DNA of 31,556 nucleotides from CAYYWV01 sp964475385 (GCA_964475385.1 CAYYWV010000016.1:1-31556); one strand, 5' to 3'; counted from the first letter of the stretch, positions 1 through 10,645 are shown. A program made the numbers and translations. The notes: generated by a model not told the origin, from the letters alone.

Positions 1-1
1 G

Positions 2-982
2 CCCGCCGCCGCGCCGCCGCCTCCGCCCGCGCCTCAGCCGACGCCGCAGCCCGCCGCGCCGCCGGCCCCGCTGTCGCCCGCGGTGCGCAAGCTGGTCGCC
101 GAGCACGGGTTGGACCCCGCCGCCATCCCGGCCACCGGCAAAGGCGGGCGGCTGACCAAGGGCGACGTGCTCAAGGCGATCGAAGCCAAGGGCGCGGAGC
201 CCGCGCCCCAGCCCGCCGCGCCTTCGCCGCCGCAGCCCGCCGCCCCTTCAGCGCCGCAGCCCGCCGGCCCCCGGCCCGAGGCCGCGCGCGAGGAGCGCGT
301 GCGCATGACCCGGCTGCGCAAGCGCATCGCCGAGCGGCTCAAGGAGGCCCAGAACACCGCCGCGATTCTCACCACGTTCAACGAGGTCGACATGTCGGCG
401 GTGATCGCGCTGCGCAAGGCCTATCGCGACGCCTTCGAGAAGAAGCACGGCGTGCGCCTCGGCTTCATGTCGTTCTTCGTCAAGGCGGCGATCGCGGCGC
501 TCAAGGAGTTCCCGGCGGTCAACGCCGAGATCGACGGCGACGACCTGGTCTACAAGAACTACTACCACATCGGCGTCGCCGTGAGCTCGCCCCAGGGCCT
601 CGTCGTGCCGGTGATCCGCGACGCCGACCGGCTCGGCTTCGCCGAGATCGAGAAGGCGATCGCGGAGTACGCCGCCAAGGCGCGCGAAGGCAAGCTCGCG
701 CTCGAAGACCTGATGGGCGGCACCTTCACGATCTCGAACGGCGGCATCTTCGGCTCGCTTCTCTCGACGCCGATTCTCAACCCGCCGCAGGCGGCGATCC
801 TCGGGATGCACAAGATGCAGGAGCGCCCGGTCGCGGTCGACGGCCAGATCGCGCTGCGCCCGATGATGTATCTCGCGCTCAGCTACGATCATCGCATCAT
901 CGACGGCCGCGAGGCGGTGACCTTCCTGGTCCGCATCAAGGAGCGCATCGAAGACCCGCAACGGCTCGTTCTCGACGTCTGA
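2..982 (+). CDS. odhB: Dihydrolipoamide succinyltransferase, E2 of 2-oxoglutarate dehydrogenase (5' partial)
   Basis: E2 core enzyme of the 2-oxoglutarate dehydrogenase complex; it moves the succinyl group from lipoyl-lysine to CoA in the TCA cycle. The frame is open from base 2, so the lipoyl domain and true start lie upstream. Visible in order are a Pro/Ala linker, a peripheral-subunit-binding domain (about fragment residues 23-60, containing KGGRLTKGDVL), a second Pro/Ala linker and the catalytic acyltransferase domain. The catalytic motif SYDHRIIDG holds the active-site His (fragment residue 297). The C-terminus resembles SucB/OdhB more than pyruvate-dehydrogenase E2. The E3 gene follows 40 bases later, which supports the OGDH assignment. 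A branched-chain E2 is less likely. The stop is TGA at 980-982. Confidence 0.93.
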   Translation, partial: PAAAPPPPPAPQPTPQPAAPPAPLSPAVRKLVAEHGLDPAAIPATGKGGRLTKGDVLKAIEAKGAEPAPQPAAPSPPQPAAPSAPQPAGPRPEAAREERVRMTRLRKRIAERLKEAQNTAAILTTFNEVDMSAVIALRKAYRDAFEKKHGVRLGFMSFFVKAAIAALKEFPAVNAEIDGDDLVYKNYYHIGVAVSSPQGLVVPVIRDADRLGFAEIEKAIAEYAAKAREGKLALEDLMGGTFTISNGGIFGSLLSTPILNPPQAAILGMHKMQERPVAVDGQIALRPMMYLALSYDHRIIDGREAVTFLVRIKERIEDPQRLVLDV

Positions 983-1022
983 GAGGTCGAGAACCACGCC
1001 GCGGCGCGCAGAGGGGGAAGTC

Positions 1023-2432
1023 ATGGCCAAGGACACATTCGATCTCGTCGTCATCGGCGGCGGCCCGGGCGGTTACGTCTGCGCGATCCGCGCCGCCCAG
1101 CTCGGCCTTTCGGTGGCCTGCGTGGAGAAGCGCGGCGCGCTCGGCGGCACCTGCCTCAACGTGGGCTGCATTCCGTCGAAGGCGCTTCTGCACGATTCCG
1201 AGCTCTACGAGACCGCGCGCGAGGGCCTCGCGGGCCACGGCGTGAAGGTCGAAGGCGTCGCGCTCGACCTCGCCGCGATGATGAAGCGCAAGGACAAGGT
1301 CGTCGCCACGCTCACCCGCGGGATCGAGGGCCTGTTCCGCAAGAACAAGGTCGAGTACGTCAAGGGGGCCGCGCGCTTCGTCGGCAAGCGCGAGGTCTCG
1401 GTCGCGCTTGCGGACGGGGCCGAGCGGGTGCTCTCGGCGGCCAACGTGGTCATCGCCACGGGCTCGGAATCGATGCCGCTCAAAGGGCTTGCGATCGACG
1501 AGAAGCGGATCGTCACCTCGACCGGCGCGCTTGCGCTTGCGAAGGTGCCCAAGCGCATGATCGTGATCGGCGCGGGCTTCATCGGGCTCGAGCTCGGCTC
1601 GGTCTGGCGCCGGCTCGGGGCCGAGGTCACGGTGGTCGAGTTCCTCGACCGCATCGCGCCCTCGATGGACAGCGAGATCGCGGCCCAGTTCCAGCGCCTG
1701 CTCGAACGTCAGGGCATGGCCTTCCGGCTCGGCGCCAAGGTGACCGGGGCCAAGACGACCCGCGCGGGCGTGACCCTGACGGTCGAGCCGGCCGCCGGCG
1801 GCAAGGCCGAGACGTTGAAGGCCGACGTGGCGCTCGTCGCCATCGGGCGGCGGCCGTTCACCGACGGCCTCGGGCTGGATACCGCCGGCGTCGCTCTCGA
1901 CGAGGCGGGCCGGATCGCGGTCGATTCCCGCCTCCGCACCAATGTCGAAGGCGTCTACGCCATCGGCGACGTGATCGCCGGGCCGATGCTCGCGCATAAG
2001 GCCGAGGACGAGGGGCTCGCGGCGGCCGAGATCATCGCCGGCCAGGCGGGCCATGTGAACTACGACGTCATCCCGGGCGTCGTCTACACTATGCCCGAGG
2101 CCGCCATGGTCGGGCGCAGCGAGGACGAGCTCAAGGCCGCCGGCGTCGCCTATACGGTCGGCAAGTTTCCGTTCCTCGCCAACAGCCGCGGGCGCACCAA
2201 CGGCCAGACCGACGGGCTCGTGAAGATCCTCGCCGACGCCGAGACCGACCGGGTGCTCGGCGTCCACATCCTTGGCCCGGACGCTGGCGAGATGATCGCC
2301 GAGGCGGCGATGGCGATGGAGTTCGGCGCATCGGCCGAGGACATCGCGCGCACCTGCCACGCCCATCCGACGCTCTCGGAAGCGGTGCGCGAGGCGGCGC
2401 TCGCGGTGGCGGGACGCGCGATCCATATCTGA
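1023..2432 (+). CDS. lpdA: Dihydrolipoyl dehydrogenase (E3)
   Basis: Flavoprotein that reoxidises dihydrolipoamide with NAD+ for 2-oxoacid dehydrogenase complexes. The 469 residues match the usual family length. An N-terminal FAD-binding GGGPGG motif (residues 12-17) precedes the redox-active disulfide Cys44/Cys49 in GGTCLNVGCIPSKALL. A second dinucleotide motif, GAGFIGLELG, binds NAD, then comes the FAD motif YAIGDV and the C-terminal His-Glu dyad region CHAHPTLSEA. The ATG at 1023 has an AGGGGGAAG ribosome-binding site just upstream. It lies downstream of the E2 gene and is probably co-transcribed with it. One small oddity is that the usual YTWPE near residue 360 reads YTMPE. Confidence 0.96.
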   Translation: MAKDTFDLVVIGGGPGGYVCAIRAAQLGLSVACVEKRGALGGTCLNVGCIPSKALLHDSELYETAREGLAGHGVKVEGVALDLAAMMKRKDKVVATLTRGIEGLFRKNKVEYVKGAARFVGKREVSVALADGAERVLSAANVVIATGSESMPLKGLAIDEKRIVTSTGALALAKVPKRMIVIGAGFIGLELGSVWRRLGAEVTVVEFLDRIAPSMDSEIAAQFQRLLERQGMAFRLGAKVTGAKTTRAGVTLTVEPAAGGKAETLKADVALVAIGRRPFTDGLGLDTAGVALDEAGRIAVDSRLRTNVEGVYAIGDVIAGPMLAHKAEDEGLAAAEIIAGQAGHVNYDVIPGVVYTMPEAAMVGRSEDELKAAGVAYTVGKFPFLANSRGRTNGQTDGLVKILADAETDRVLGVHILGPDAGEMIAEAAMAMEFGASAEDIARTCHAHPTLSEAVREAALAVAGRAIHI

Positions 2433-2433
2433 C

Positions 2434-2450
2434 GCCGGCGCCGCGCCGGC
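2434..2450 (+). terminator. Hairpin directly after lpdA (possible terminator or attenuator)
   Basis: A perfect 7-bp inverted repeat, GCCGGCG-CCG-CGCCGGC, starts one base after the lpdA stop codon and ends 18 bases before the MFS start. There is no T-tract, so it may act as an mRNA-stabilising or attenuating hairpin rather than a full terminator. Confidence 0.3.
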
Positions 2451-2468
2451 CCTCGTCCGGCGTGGATC

Positions 2469-3668
2469 ATGCGCGACCGCACGCTGATCGCCGCTCTGTG
2501 CCTCGCCGAGGTCGCGGGCATGGCGGGGATCTCCGTCTTTCCGGCGCTCTTGCCCGGACTGCAAGCGGCCTGGGGCCTCGACAACACGCAAGCGGGCTGG
2601 ATCACCGGCGTCTACTACGCGGGCTACACGCTCGCGGTGCCGGTGCTCGTCAGCCTCACCGACCGCATCGACGCCCGGCGCATCTACCTCGCCTGCACAG
2701 CGCTCGCCGGGCTTGCGCAGCTCGGCTTCGCGCTCTGGGCCGACGGGTTCTGGTCGGCGCTGGTCTTTCGGACGCTCGCCGGCGTCGCGCTCGCCGGCAC
2801 CTACATGCCGGGGCTCAAGGCGCTGACCGACCGGGTCGGCGGAGCCGCGCAGCCTCGCGCGGTCGCCTTCTACACATCGAGCTTCGGCGTCGGGGTCAGC
2901 GCCTCGTTCCTGATGGCGGGCGAGGTCGAGGCCGCGCTCGGCTGGCGCTGGGCCTTCGGGGTCGCCGCGGCCGCGGCGCCGGTCGCCGTGCTGCTCGCCG
3001 CTTGGGCGCTCGGGCGCAGGCCGGCCGCGCCGCCCGCCCGCCCTCGCCACGCCCTTCTCGACTTCCGCCCCGTGCTCGCCAATCGCCGCGCCATGGCCTA
3101 TGTGCTCGCCTACGCCGCCCACAACTGGGAGCTGTTCGGGGTCCGCGGCTGGCTGGTCGCTTTCCTCGCGTTCAGCGCCGCGGCGTCGGGCGGCGGCGCG
3201 GGCTGGAGCCCGACCTGGATCGCGACCGCGGTGACCTTGAGCGCGGTGCCGGCGAGCATCATCGGCGGCGAATGCGCGCTCCGCTTCGGGCGCCGCCGGG
3301 TGATCACGATCGTGATGACGGCCTCGGCCCTGTTCGCATCCGGCGTCGGCTTCGCCGCCGGGCTTCCGTTTCCGGCGGTCGTCGTTCTGGTGCTTCTCTA
3401 CGGGCCGTTCATCGCCGGCGATTCGGCGGCGATCACCACCGGCGCGCTGCGGGCCGCGCCCGAAGGCGGCCGCGGCGCGGTGATGGCGGTGCACTCCTTC
3501 CTGGGCTTCGCCGGCGCGTTCCTCGGCCCGCTCGCTTTCGGCGCGGCGCTCGACCTCGCCGGAGCCGACCGGGCGCTGGGCTGGGGGCTCGCCTTCGCGA
3601 CGCTCGGCCTCGGGGCCGCGATGGGGCCGCTCGCGCTCGCGCTCGCCGCCCGCGGCCGCGCGACTTGA
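2469..3668 (+). CDS. MFS transporter
   Basis: Major facilitator superfamily permease of 399 residues, the normal size for a 12-helix member. Hydrophobic segments cover most of the protein. The loop after helix 2 carries the MFS-type sequence SLTDRIDARRIY, and the centre (about residues 185-205) is a basic cytoplasmic loop. The substrate cannot be named; overall shape is CynX/NimT-like or sugar-efflux-like. The ATG at 2469 follows a short GC-rich hairpin after lpdA, so it may be partly read through from the odhB-lpdA unit. It converges on xerC with only four bases between the two stop codons. Confidence 0.8.
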   Translation: MRDRTLIAALCLAEVAGMAGISVFPALLPGLQAAWGLDNTQAGWITGVYYAGYTLAVPVLVSLTDRIDARRIYLACTALAGLAQLGFALWADGFWSALVFRTLAGVALAGTYMPGLKALTDRVGGAAQPRAVAFYTSSFGVGVSASFLMAGEVEAALGWRWAFGVAAAAAPVAVLLAAWALGRRPAAPPARPRHALLDFRPVLANRRAMAYVLAYAAHNWELFGVRGWLVAFLAFSAAASGGGAGWSPTWIATAVTLSAVPASIIGGECALRFGRRRVITIVMTASALFASGVGFAAGLPFPAVVVLVLLYGPFIAGDSAAITTGALRAAPEGGRGAVMAVHSFLGFAGAFLGPLAFGAALDLAGADRALGWGLAFATLGLGAAMGPLALALAARGRAT

Positions 3669-3672
3669 CGCG

Positions 3673-4659
3673 TCAGCGCTCTTCGGCCGGCGCGCGCGCC
3701 CGGGGGTGCGCCTCGCGATAGACGGCGAGCAGGCTTTCGGCGTCGACGTCGGTGTAGACCTGGGTCGTCGAGAGGCTCGCGTGGCCGAGAAGCTCCTGGA
3801 TCGCGCGCAGGTCTCCGCCTGCGGCCAGAAGGTGGGTCGCGAAGCTGTGGCGCAGGCTGTGCGGCGTGGCCGTCTCGGGGAGGTTCGCGGCCGCGCGCCA
3901 CCGCCGCATCTGGCGCTGGACGACACCCGCGTTCAGCCGGCGGCCGCGGACGCCGACGAACAGCGGGCTTTTCGGGGTCGCGGGAAAGGGGCGGGCGGCG
4001 AGGTAATCGTCGATGGCGGCGCGCACCGCGGGCAGGAGCGGCGCATAGCGCGTTTTGCCCCCCTTGCCGGCGATCCTGAGCGCGGGTTCGGCGCTCGCGC
4101 GCGGCAGGTCGCCCACGTCGAGCGCGAGCGCCTCGCCGATCCGGAGCCCGGCTCCGTAGAGAAGCGCGAACAGCGCCGTATCGCGGCGCGCGAGCCAAGC
4201 TGCGGGTTCGATCGCGCCCGCATTCTCGACCACCGCGCGGGCGTCCGCGACCGAAAGCGGGCGCGGCGCTCGGCGCGCCTTCCGCGGCGCGCGCAGCGCG
4301 GCGATCGCCCCGTTCCGCGCCAGGCCCTCGCGGTCGAGAAAGCGGAAGAAGCCGCGCACCGCCGAAACCGCGCGCGCCCGCGAGCCGCCCGCAAGTCCGT
4401 CGGTCGCGCGTCGGGCGAGCCAGGCCCGGAAGTCCGCCGGGCGCAACCGGGCGAGGACGTCGAGGTCGGGCGCGCCGCCCCGGTGCTCGGCGAGAAAGGC
4501 GAGAAAGGCGGCGAGGTCGCGGTCATAGGCGGCGCGCGTGCGCGGCGCGCAGCGGCGCTCGGTCGCCAGCCAGCGCTCCCAATCGACGATCGCGGCGGCG
4601 AGCGCCGGGGCGGCGTGGGCCGCGGCGCGGGCGCTCAGCTTCGCGGCAGGTCGAGCCAC
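3673..4659 (-). CDS. xerC: Tyrosine recombinase XerC
   Basis: Site-specific recombinase that resolves chromosome dimers at dif with XerD. An N-terminal SAM-like core-binding domain (about residues 20-110) is followed by the catalytic domain. The catalytic set is complete: Arg173 in GLRIGEAL, a Lys in GKGGKTRY, His267 and Arg270 in HSLRHSF, His293 in LGHAS and nucleophile Tyr302. The length of 328 residues is slightly above the usual 300 because of an Ala/Arg-rich N-terminus. The start used is GTG at 4659, inside the end of the DUF484 gene (25-base overlap), which suggests translational coupling. The DUF484-xerC pairing is common in proteobacteria. XerD is possible, but the context favours XerC. 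Confidence 0.93.
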   Translation of the reverse strand: MARPAAKLSARAAAHAAPALAAAIVDWERWLATERRCAPRTRAAYDRDLAAFLAFLAEHRGGAPDLDVLARLRPADFRAWLARRATDGLAGGSRARAVSAVRGFFRFLDREGLARNGAIAALRAPRKARRAPRPLSVADARAVVENAGAIEPAAWLARRDTALFALLYGAGLRIGEALALDVGDLPRASAEPALRIAGKGGKTRYAPLLPAVRAAIDDYLAARPFPATPKSPLFVGVRGRRLNAGVVQRQMRRWRAAANLPETATPHSLRHSFATHLLAAGGDLRAIQELLGHASLSTTQVYTDVDAESLLAVYREAHPRARAPAEER

Positions 4660-5354
4660 GTGCGCAGGCAGTGCTCGAGCGCGCGGGCGAGGAAGGCGTA
4701 AAGCTCGCGGTCGCCGCGCGCCGGGAAGGTGTCCTTGCGCCGCGCCCCGAGGGCGAGCACGCAGGGCGGCGCTTCGGGCCCAAGCGCGATGCGCAGAAGC
4801 GCCGCCGAACGCACGAGCCCCGCGCCGGCGCCGAACAGGCGTTCATCGCCCGCCGCGTCGGCGAGGAACAGGCTCTCCCGGCCGGGGCCGAGCACCGCAT
4901 CGAACAGGCCGGGCTCGACGCAGCGCAGGCCGGGCCGGGTGCAGGCGCGCTCGTCGATGCCGTTCTCGACGCACAGGGTCACCACGTCGAGGCGCAGAAG
5001 GCCGAGGAAGTCCTCGGTCACGACCTCGAGCAGGTGCTCGAGCGAGCGCGCGCCCATCATCGCCGCCACCGCGCCGTGGACCCGCGCCTGCGCCGAGCGG
5101 GTCGCCCGGTTGGCCTCGATCAGGGCCGTGCGGTGGCGGATCAGGCGCTCGATCTCGGCGCGCAGGCGCTCGATCATGAAGGTTTGCATGTCGACGACCG
5201 CATCGCCCGCGCTGCGCGACGGCGGCGTCAGCACGCGCAGAAGCTCGGGATGCGCGATCAGGAAGTCGGGATGCCGGCGGATGTAGGCGACGACCTGGGC
5301 GTCCGTCAGGCCCGCTGGGTCCGCGAGCGGCGCGGGATCGGGACGGCGGCCCAC
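4635..5354 (-). CDS. DUF484 family protein
   Basis: Cytosolic protein of 239 residues from the DUF484 family, whose fold is GAF-like and which usually sits directly upstream of xerC. Its molecular role is not established. The diagnostic N-terminal part is LTDAQVVAYIRRHPDFLIAHPELL. A helical, probably coiled-coil stretch follows (MQTFMIERLRAEIERLIRHR region), then the GAF-like domain. The frame is open further upstream, but GTG at 5354 is chosen because it has a GAGGG ribosome-binding site and lies 10 bases after the aldolase stop. That start gives the family's usual length. It is the middle gene of an fsa-DUF484-xerC operon. Confidence 0.86.
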   Translation of the reverse strand: MGRRPDPAPLADPAGLTDAQVVAYIRRHPDFLIAHPELLRVLTPPSRSAGDAVVDMQTFMIERLRAEIERLIRHRTALIEANRATRSAQARVHGAVAAMMGARSLEHLLEVVTEDFLGLLRLDVVTLCVENGIDERACTRPGLRCVEPGLFDAVLGPGRESLFLADAAGDERLFGAGAGLVRSAALLRIALGPEAPPCVLALGARRKDTFPARGDRELYAFLARALEHCLRTWLDLPRS

Positions 5355-5364
5355 GGCGCGGCCC

Positions 5365-6027
5365 TCAGCCCACGATGGTCTGGCCGGTCTTCCGCCAATC
5401 GGCGAGGAAGGCCGCGAGACCCTTGTCGGTGAGCGGGTGGTGGACGAGCCGGCGCAGCACCGCGGGCGGCACGGTCGCGACGTCGGCGCCGAGCCGCGCG
5501 GCCTCGACCACATGCATCGGATGGCGGACCGAAGCGACCAGAATGTCGGTGTCCAGACTGTCGGCGTAGTTGTCGTAGATGAGGCGGATGTCCTCGATCA
5601 GCTTCATGCCGTCCTGGCCGATGTCGTCGAGCCGGCCGACGAAGGGCGAGACGAAGCGCGCCCCGGCCTTGGCCGCGAGCAGCGCCTGGGCGGCCGAGAA
5701 GCAGAGCGTGACGTTGACCGCGATGTTGTCGCCGCTCAACGCCTGGCAGGCCTTGAGCCCGTCCCAGGTGAGCGGCACCTTGACCGCGATGTTGGGCGCG
5801 ATCTCGGCGAGGCGCTTGCCTTCGGCGACCATCGCCTCGGCCTCGGTCGCCGTGACCTCGGCGCTGACCGGTCCCGGGACGAGGGCGCAGATCTCGCGCA
5901 GGACCGCAAGGAAGTCGCGTCCCGTCTTGGCCACCAGAGAGGGGTTGGTCGTGACCCCGTCGACCAGACCGGTCGCCGCGAGCTCGCGGATCTCGTCCAC
6001 ATCGGCCGTATCGACGAAGAACTTCAC
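5365..6027 (-). CDS. fsa: Fructose-6-phosphate aldolase / transaldolase-like protein
   Basis: Small class I aldolase of the TalC/MipB/Fsa type, about 220 residues. It either cleaves fructose-6-phosphate to dihydroxyacetone and glyceraldehyde-3-phosphate or acts as a small transaldolase. The N-terminus KFFVDTADVDEIRE, the VTTNPSLVAK motif and the Schiff-base lysine in NIAVKVPLTWDG (Lys83) are typical. SPFVGRLDDIG and the C-terminal KGLAAFLADWRK also match. The frame stays open far upstream, antisense to priA. GTG at 6027 is chosen because it has an AGGGAGA ribosome-binding site and starts the family's conserved N-terminus. It is the first gene of the minus-strand operon with the DUF484 gene and xerC, divergent from priA. 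Sequence alone does not separate aldolase from transaldolase activity. Confidence 0.9.
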   Translation of the reverse strand: MKFFVDTADVDEIRELAATGLVDGVTTNPSLVAKTGRDFLAVLREICALVPGPVSAEVTATEAEAMVAEGKRLAEIAPNIAVKVPLTWDGLKACQALSGDNIAVNVTLCFSAAQALLAAKAGARFVSPFVGRLDDIGQDGMKLIEDIRLIYDNYADSLDTDILVASVRHPMHVVEAARLGADVATVPPAVLRRLVHHPLTDKGLAAFLADWRKTGQTIVG

Positions 6028-6117
6028 GCCTGTCTCCCTTGGTTTCGCGATCGCCGTCTTTCGCGTTCGCCTCGCGCGGGCTTGCCCGGCCCGCCGGCTG
6101 CCGCCACAGTGTAGCCG

Positions 6118-8364
6118 ATGGCATCGGCGCGCACCAGTTCGACCGCCCCCCGTAAGAGCCTTCGCGCGCGCGAAGGCCGGCGGAGGCGGACCCGCGCCCG
6201 CCGGGTCGCCGTTCTGGTCCCGCTCGCCCTCGATGCGCCTTACGATTACCGTCTGCCCGAGGGGCTGGACGCGCCCGCGGGCGCGTTCGTCCGGGTGCCG
6301 CTCGGGCCGCGGGTGGTGATCGGCGTGGTCTGGGGCGAAGGCGCGGGCGACGTCGCCGAGACGCGCCTGAAGTCGGTCGCCGAGGTGCTTGATGCGCCGC
6401 CGCTCGCCGCCCCTTTCCGCCGCTTCATCGACTGGGTCGCCGCCTACACCATGGCCCCCCGGGGGGCGGTCCTGCGGATGGCGATGAGCGTGGCGGAAGC
6501 GTTGCGCCCGCCCAAGCCCCGCCGCGGCCTCCGGCTGGCCGAGGGCGGCCCGCCGCCGGGGCTTAAGATCACGCCCGCGCGCGCCCGGGCGCTCGCGGCG
6601 GCGGGGGAAGGGCCGGCGCGGGGGCTTAGCGAGCTCGCGCGCGCCGCCGGCGTCAGCCCTTCGGTGGTGCGCGGGCTGGCCGAGGCCGGCGCGCTCGAAA
6701 CCGCGCCGATGCCTCCGGCCCCGGCCTTCGCCGCGCCCGATCCCGCGCGGCCGGGACCGCGGCTCACCCCGGTTCAGGCCGCGGCCGCCGAAGCGCTGGT
6801 CGCGCGCGCCCGCGAAGGCGGCTTTTCGGTCACCCTGCTCGACGGGGTCAACGGCTCGGGCAAGACCGAGGTTTACTTCGCGGCCATCGCCGCGGTTCTC
6901 AAAGCCGGCCGCCAGGCGCTCGTGCTGCTGCCCGAGATCGCGCTTTCGGCCCAGTGGCTCGCGCGCTTCGCCGAACGCTTCGGGGCCGCGCCGGCGGTCT
7001 GGCACTCGGAGCTGACGCCCGCCCAGCGCCGCGCCGCCTGGCGCGCGGTCGCGAACGGCGAGGCGCGGGTCGTGGTCGGCGCGCGCTCGGCCCTGTTCCT
7101 GCCGTTCGCCGATCTCGGCCTGATCGTGGTCGACGAGGAGCACGACGCGAGCTTCAAGCAGGAGGACGGGGTCGTTTACCACGCCCGCGACATGGCCGTG
7201 GTGCGGGCGCGGATCGAGGGGCTGCCGCTCGTCCTCTCGTCGGCGACGCCGTCGCTTGAGACCGTGGTCAACGTCGCGCGCGGACGCTATGGGCGGCTCG
7301 CGCTGCCAGACCCCCACGGCAGCGCCGCCCGGCGGACGATCGAGGCCATCGATATGCGCAAGAGCGGCCTGCCGGCGACGCGCTGGCTGTCGCCGCGGCT
7401 GGTCGAGGCGATGGCCGAGACCTTCGCCGCCGGCGAGCAGGCGATGCTGTTCCTCAACCGGCGGGGCTATGCGCCGCTGACGCTCTGCCGGGCCTGCGGC
7501 CACCGCTTCGGCTGCCCGAACTGCGCCGCCTGGCTGGTCGAGCACCGCCATCTCGGCCGGCTGGTCTGCCACCACTGCGGCTATGCGATGGCGCTGCCCG
7601 AGGCCTGCCCGGAATGCGGGGCCGAGGGTCGGCTCGCCGCCTGCGGCCCGGGGGTCGAGCGCCTGGCCGAGGAGGTCGCGGCCGCCTTTCCCGGCCTGCG
7701 CGCCGCGATCATGGCGAGCGACACCCTGTTCGGCCCGCGCGCCGCGGCCGAGATGGTGCGCCGGGTCTCCGCCCACGAGATCGACCTTCTGATCGGCACC
7801 CAGATCATGGCCAAGGGCCACCACTTCCCGCTCTTGACCCTGGTCGGCGTGGTCGACGCCGATCTCGGGCTTTCGGGGGGCGATCTGCGCGCGAGCGAGC
7901 GCACCTATCAACTCCTCCACCAGGTCGCCGGCCGCGCCGGGCGCGCCGAGCGGGCGGGGCGCGTGCTGCTTCAGACCTATATGCCCGAGCACCCGGTGAT
8001 GGCGGCGCTGATCGCGGGCGACCGCGACGCCTTTCTCGAACGCGAGGCCGAAGACCGCCGGGCGCGCGGCCTGCCGCCGTTCGGGCGGCTCGCGGCGGTC
8101 ATCGTCTCGGGCGCCTCGGAAGAGGCCGTCCGCGAGACGGCCCGCGGCCTCGCCCGGACCGCGCCCCGCGGGGGCGGCGTCGAGACCCTGGGGCCGGCGC
8201 CCGCGCCCTTGGCGCTTCTGCGCGGGCGCTACCGCTACCGCCTTCTGGTCAAGGCGCCGCGCGCCGCGCCGATCCAGAAGATCCTGCGCGCTTGGCTGGG
8301 CGGGACGCGCCCGCGCGGCGGGGTGCGCGTCCGCGTCGACATCGACCCTTATAGTTTCCTCTAG
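6118..8364 (+). CDS. priA: Primosomal protein N' (replication restart helicase PriA)
   Basis: 3'-to-5' superfamily 2 DNA helicase that recognises stalled forks and reloads the replisome. The 748 residues fit the family. The N-terminal DNA-binding domain begins near VAVLVPLALDAPYDYRLPEG. The Walker A motif is GVNGSGKT (243-250) and the DEEH box is at 339-342. About eight zinc-binding cysteines follow between roughly residues 457 and 510 (CRACGHRFGCPNC through CPECG). GTQIMAKGHHFP and HQVAGRAGRAERAG are helicase motifs V and VI. The N-terminus before VAVLVPL is about 28 residues of Arg-rich sequence, so the ATG at 6118 may be slightly upstream of the real start. It is divergent from fsa and lies 159 bases ahead of atpH, a common alphaproteobacterial order. 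Confidence 0.95.
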   Translation: MASARTSSTAPRKSLRAREGRRRRTRARRVAVLVPLALDAPYDYRLPEGLDAPAGAFVRVPLGPRVVIGVVWGEGAGDVAETRLKSVAEVLDAPPLAAPFRRFIDWVAAYTMAPRGAVLRMAMSVAEALRPPKPRRGLRLAEGGPPPGLKITPARARALAAAGEGPARGLSELARAAGVSPSVVRGLAEAGALETAPMPPAPAFAAPDPARPGPRLTPVQAAAAEALVARAREGGFSVTLLDGVNGSGKTEVYFAAIAAVLKAGRQALVLLPEIALSAQWLARFAERFGAAPAVWHSELTPAQRRAAWRAVANGEARVVVGARSALFLPFADLGLIVVDEEHDASFKQEDGVVYHARDMAVVRARIEGLPLVLSSATPSLETVVNVARGRYGRLALPDPHGSAARRTIEAIDMRKSGLPATRWLSPRLVEAMAETFAAGEQAMLFLNRRGYAPLTLCRACGHRFGCPNCAAWLVEHRHLGRLVCHHCGYAMALPEACPECGAEGRLAACGPGVERLAEEVAAAFPGLRAAIMASDTLFGPRAAAEMVRRVSAHEIDLLIGTQIMAKGHHFPLLTLVGVVDADLGLSGGDLRASERTYQLLHQVAGRAGRAERAGRVLLQTYMPEHPVMAALIAGDRDAFLEREAEDRRARGLPPFGRLAAVIVSGASEEAVRETARGLARTAPRGGGVETLGPAPAPLALLRGRYRYRLLVKAPRAAPIQKILRAWLGGTRPRGGVRVRVDIDPYSFL

Positions 8365-8523
8365 ATCGCGGTTCTGGGGCCGGGTTCGGGTTGCATCCCA
8401 ACAGGTCCTATGTTACCTATCCGCCTCGCTTGGGCCGGGTCCGTGCTTGGCCCCCTGTTTGTATGGAAAAAACGCGTCTTTTCAAACGGCTACCCTAGAA
8501 AGGGACGTTGGGGGAATTCCCGC
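8365..8523 (+). promoter_or_regulatory. Leader region of the ATP synthase operon
   Basis: This 159-base gap between priA and atpH is less GC-rich than its surroundings, especially at 8455-8500, and probably holds the atp promoter. No convincing -35/-10 pair with normal spacing could be picked. An imperfect hairpin is visible: GTTTG at 8457-8461 with CAAAC at 8483-8487, and inside it GAAAA/TTTTC. The atpH ribosome-binding site (GGGGGAA) ends the region. Confidence 0.35.
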
Positions 8524-9083
8524 GTGGCGACAGACTCGAGCGGAGTGGCGGGACTGGCTGGGCGTTACGCCACCGCCTTATTCGAACTGGCGGTCGAGGC
8601 CAAGGCGGTCGACGCCGTGGCCGCCGACCTCGAGGCCCTGAAAGCGCTTCTCGCCGAGAGCGCCGATCTCCAGCGGCTGGTCCGCAGCCCGGTGCTGTCG
8701 CGCGCCGAGCAGACCAAGGCGGTGCTTGCGGTGCTCGACCGCGCAGGCGCCCACGACCTGACGCGCCGCTTCGTCGGCCTGCTCGCCGAGCGACGCCGTC
8801 TGTTCATTCTCGCGCCGGCCATCGACGCCTTCGCCAAACTTCTCGCCGCCCATCGCGGCGAGGTTCGGGCCGAGGTCGCCTCGGCCGTCGAGCTGAGCGG
8901 CGAGCAGGTCGGGCGGATCGAGGCGCTGCTGCGCAAGCTCGTCGGCGGCCGGGTGGTGCTCGACGCCGAGGTGGACGAAAGCCTGATCGGCGGGCTCGTG
9001 GTGCGGGTCGGCTCGCGCATGGTCGACGCCTCGCTCAAGACTAAGCTTCAGCGGTTGCATCTTGCGATGAAAGGGGTTGGGTA

Positions 9084-9084
<1 letters not shown>
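8524..9084 (+). CDS. atpH: F1 ATP synthase delta subunit
   Basis: Peripheral-stalk subunit that links the F1 head to the b subunits. The GTG at 8524 is chosen: it has a GGGGGAA ribosome-binding site and gives 186 residues, the usual alphaproteobacterial size. An upstream in-frame extension lacks any delta similarity. The N-terminal six-helix domain starts at GLAGRYATALFELA. The C-terminal signature GGLVVRVGSRMVDASLKTKL is clear. The stop overlaps the atpA start (TAATG), so the two are translationally coupled. It is first in the atpHAGDC operon. Confidence 0.95.
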
Positions 9085-10613
<1,529 letters not shown>

Positions 10614-10645
10614 GCGTCCGCCAACCCACCGGGGCCTTTTCGCCC

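Noticed and set aside
936..3926. A 996-codon open frame on the minus strand opposite lpdA and the MFS gene
   Set aside because: Its product is Arg/Ala/Gly/Asp-rich without domains, and the plus strand carries two clear genes there. It is an antisense frame produced by high GC.
5355..5513. Upstream extension of the DUF484 frame into fsa
   Set aside because: The extension overlaps fsa and has no DUF484 similarity. GTG at 5354 has a ribosome-binding site and gives the normal length.
6028..7992. Minus-strand open frame that continues upstream of fsa opposite priA
   Set aside because: It is the in-frame upstream extension of fsa. Conserved aldolase sequence begins only at the GTG at 6027, and priA is clearly coded on the other strand.
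8410..8523. N-terminal extension of atpH
   Set aside because: The extra 38 residues have no delta-subunit similarity. GTG at 8524 has a strong ribosome-binding site.
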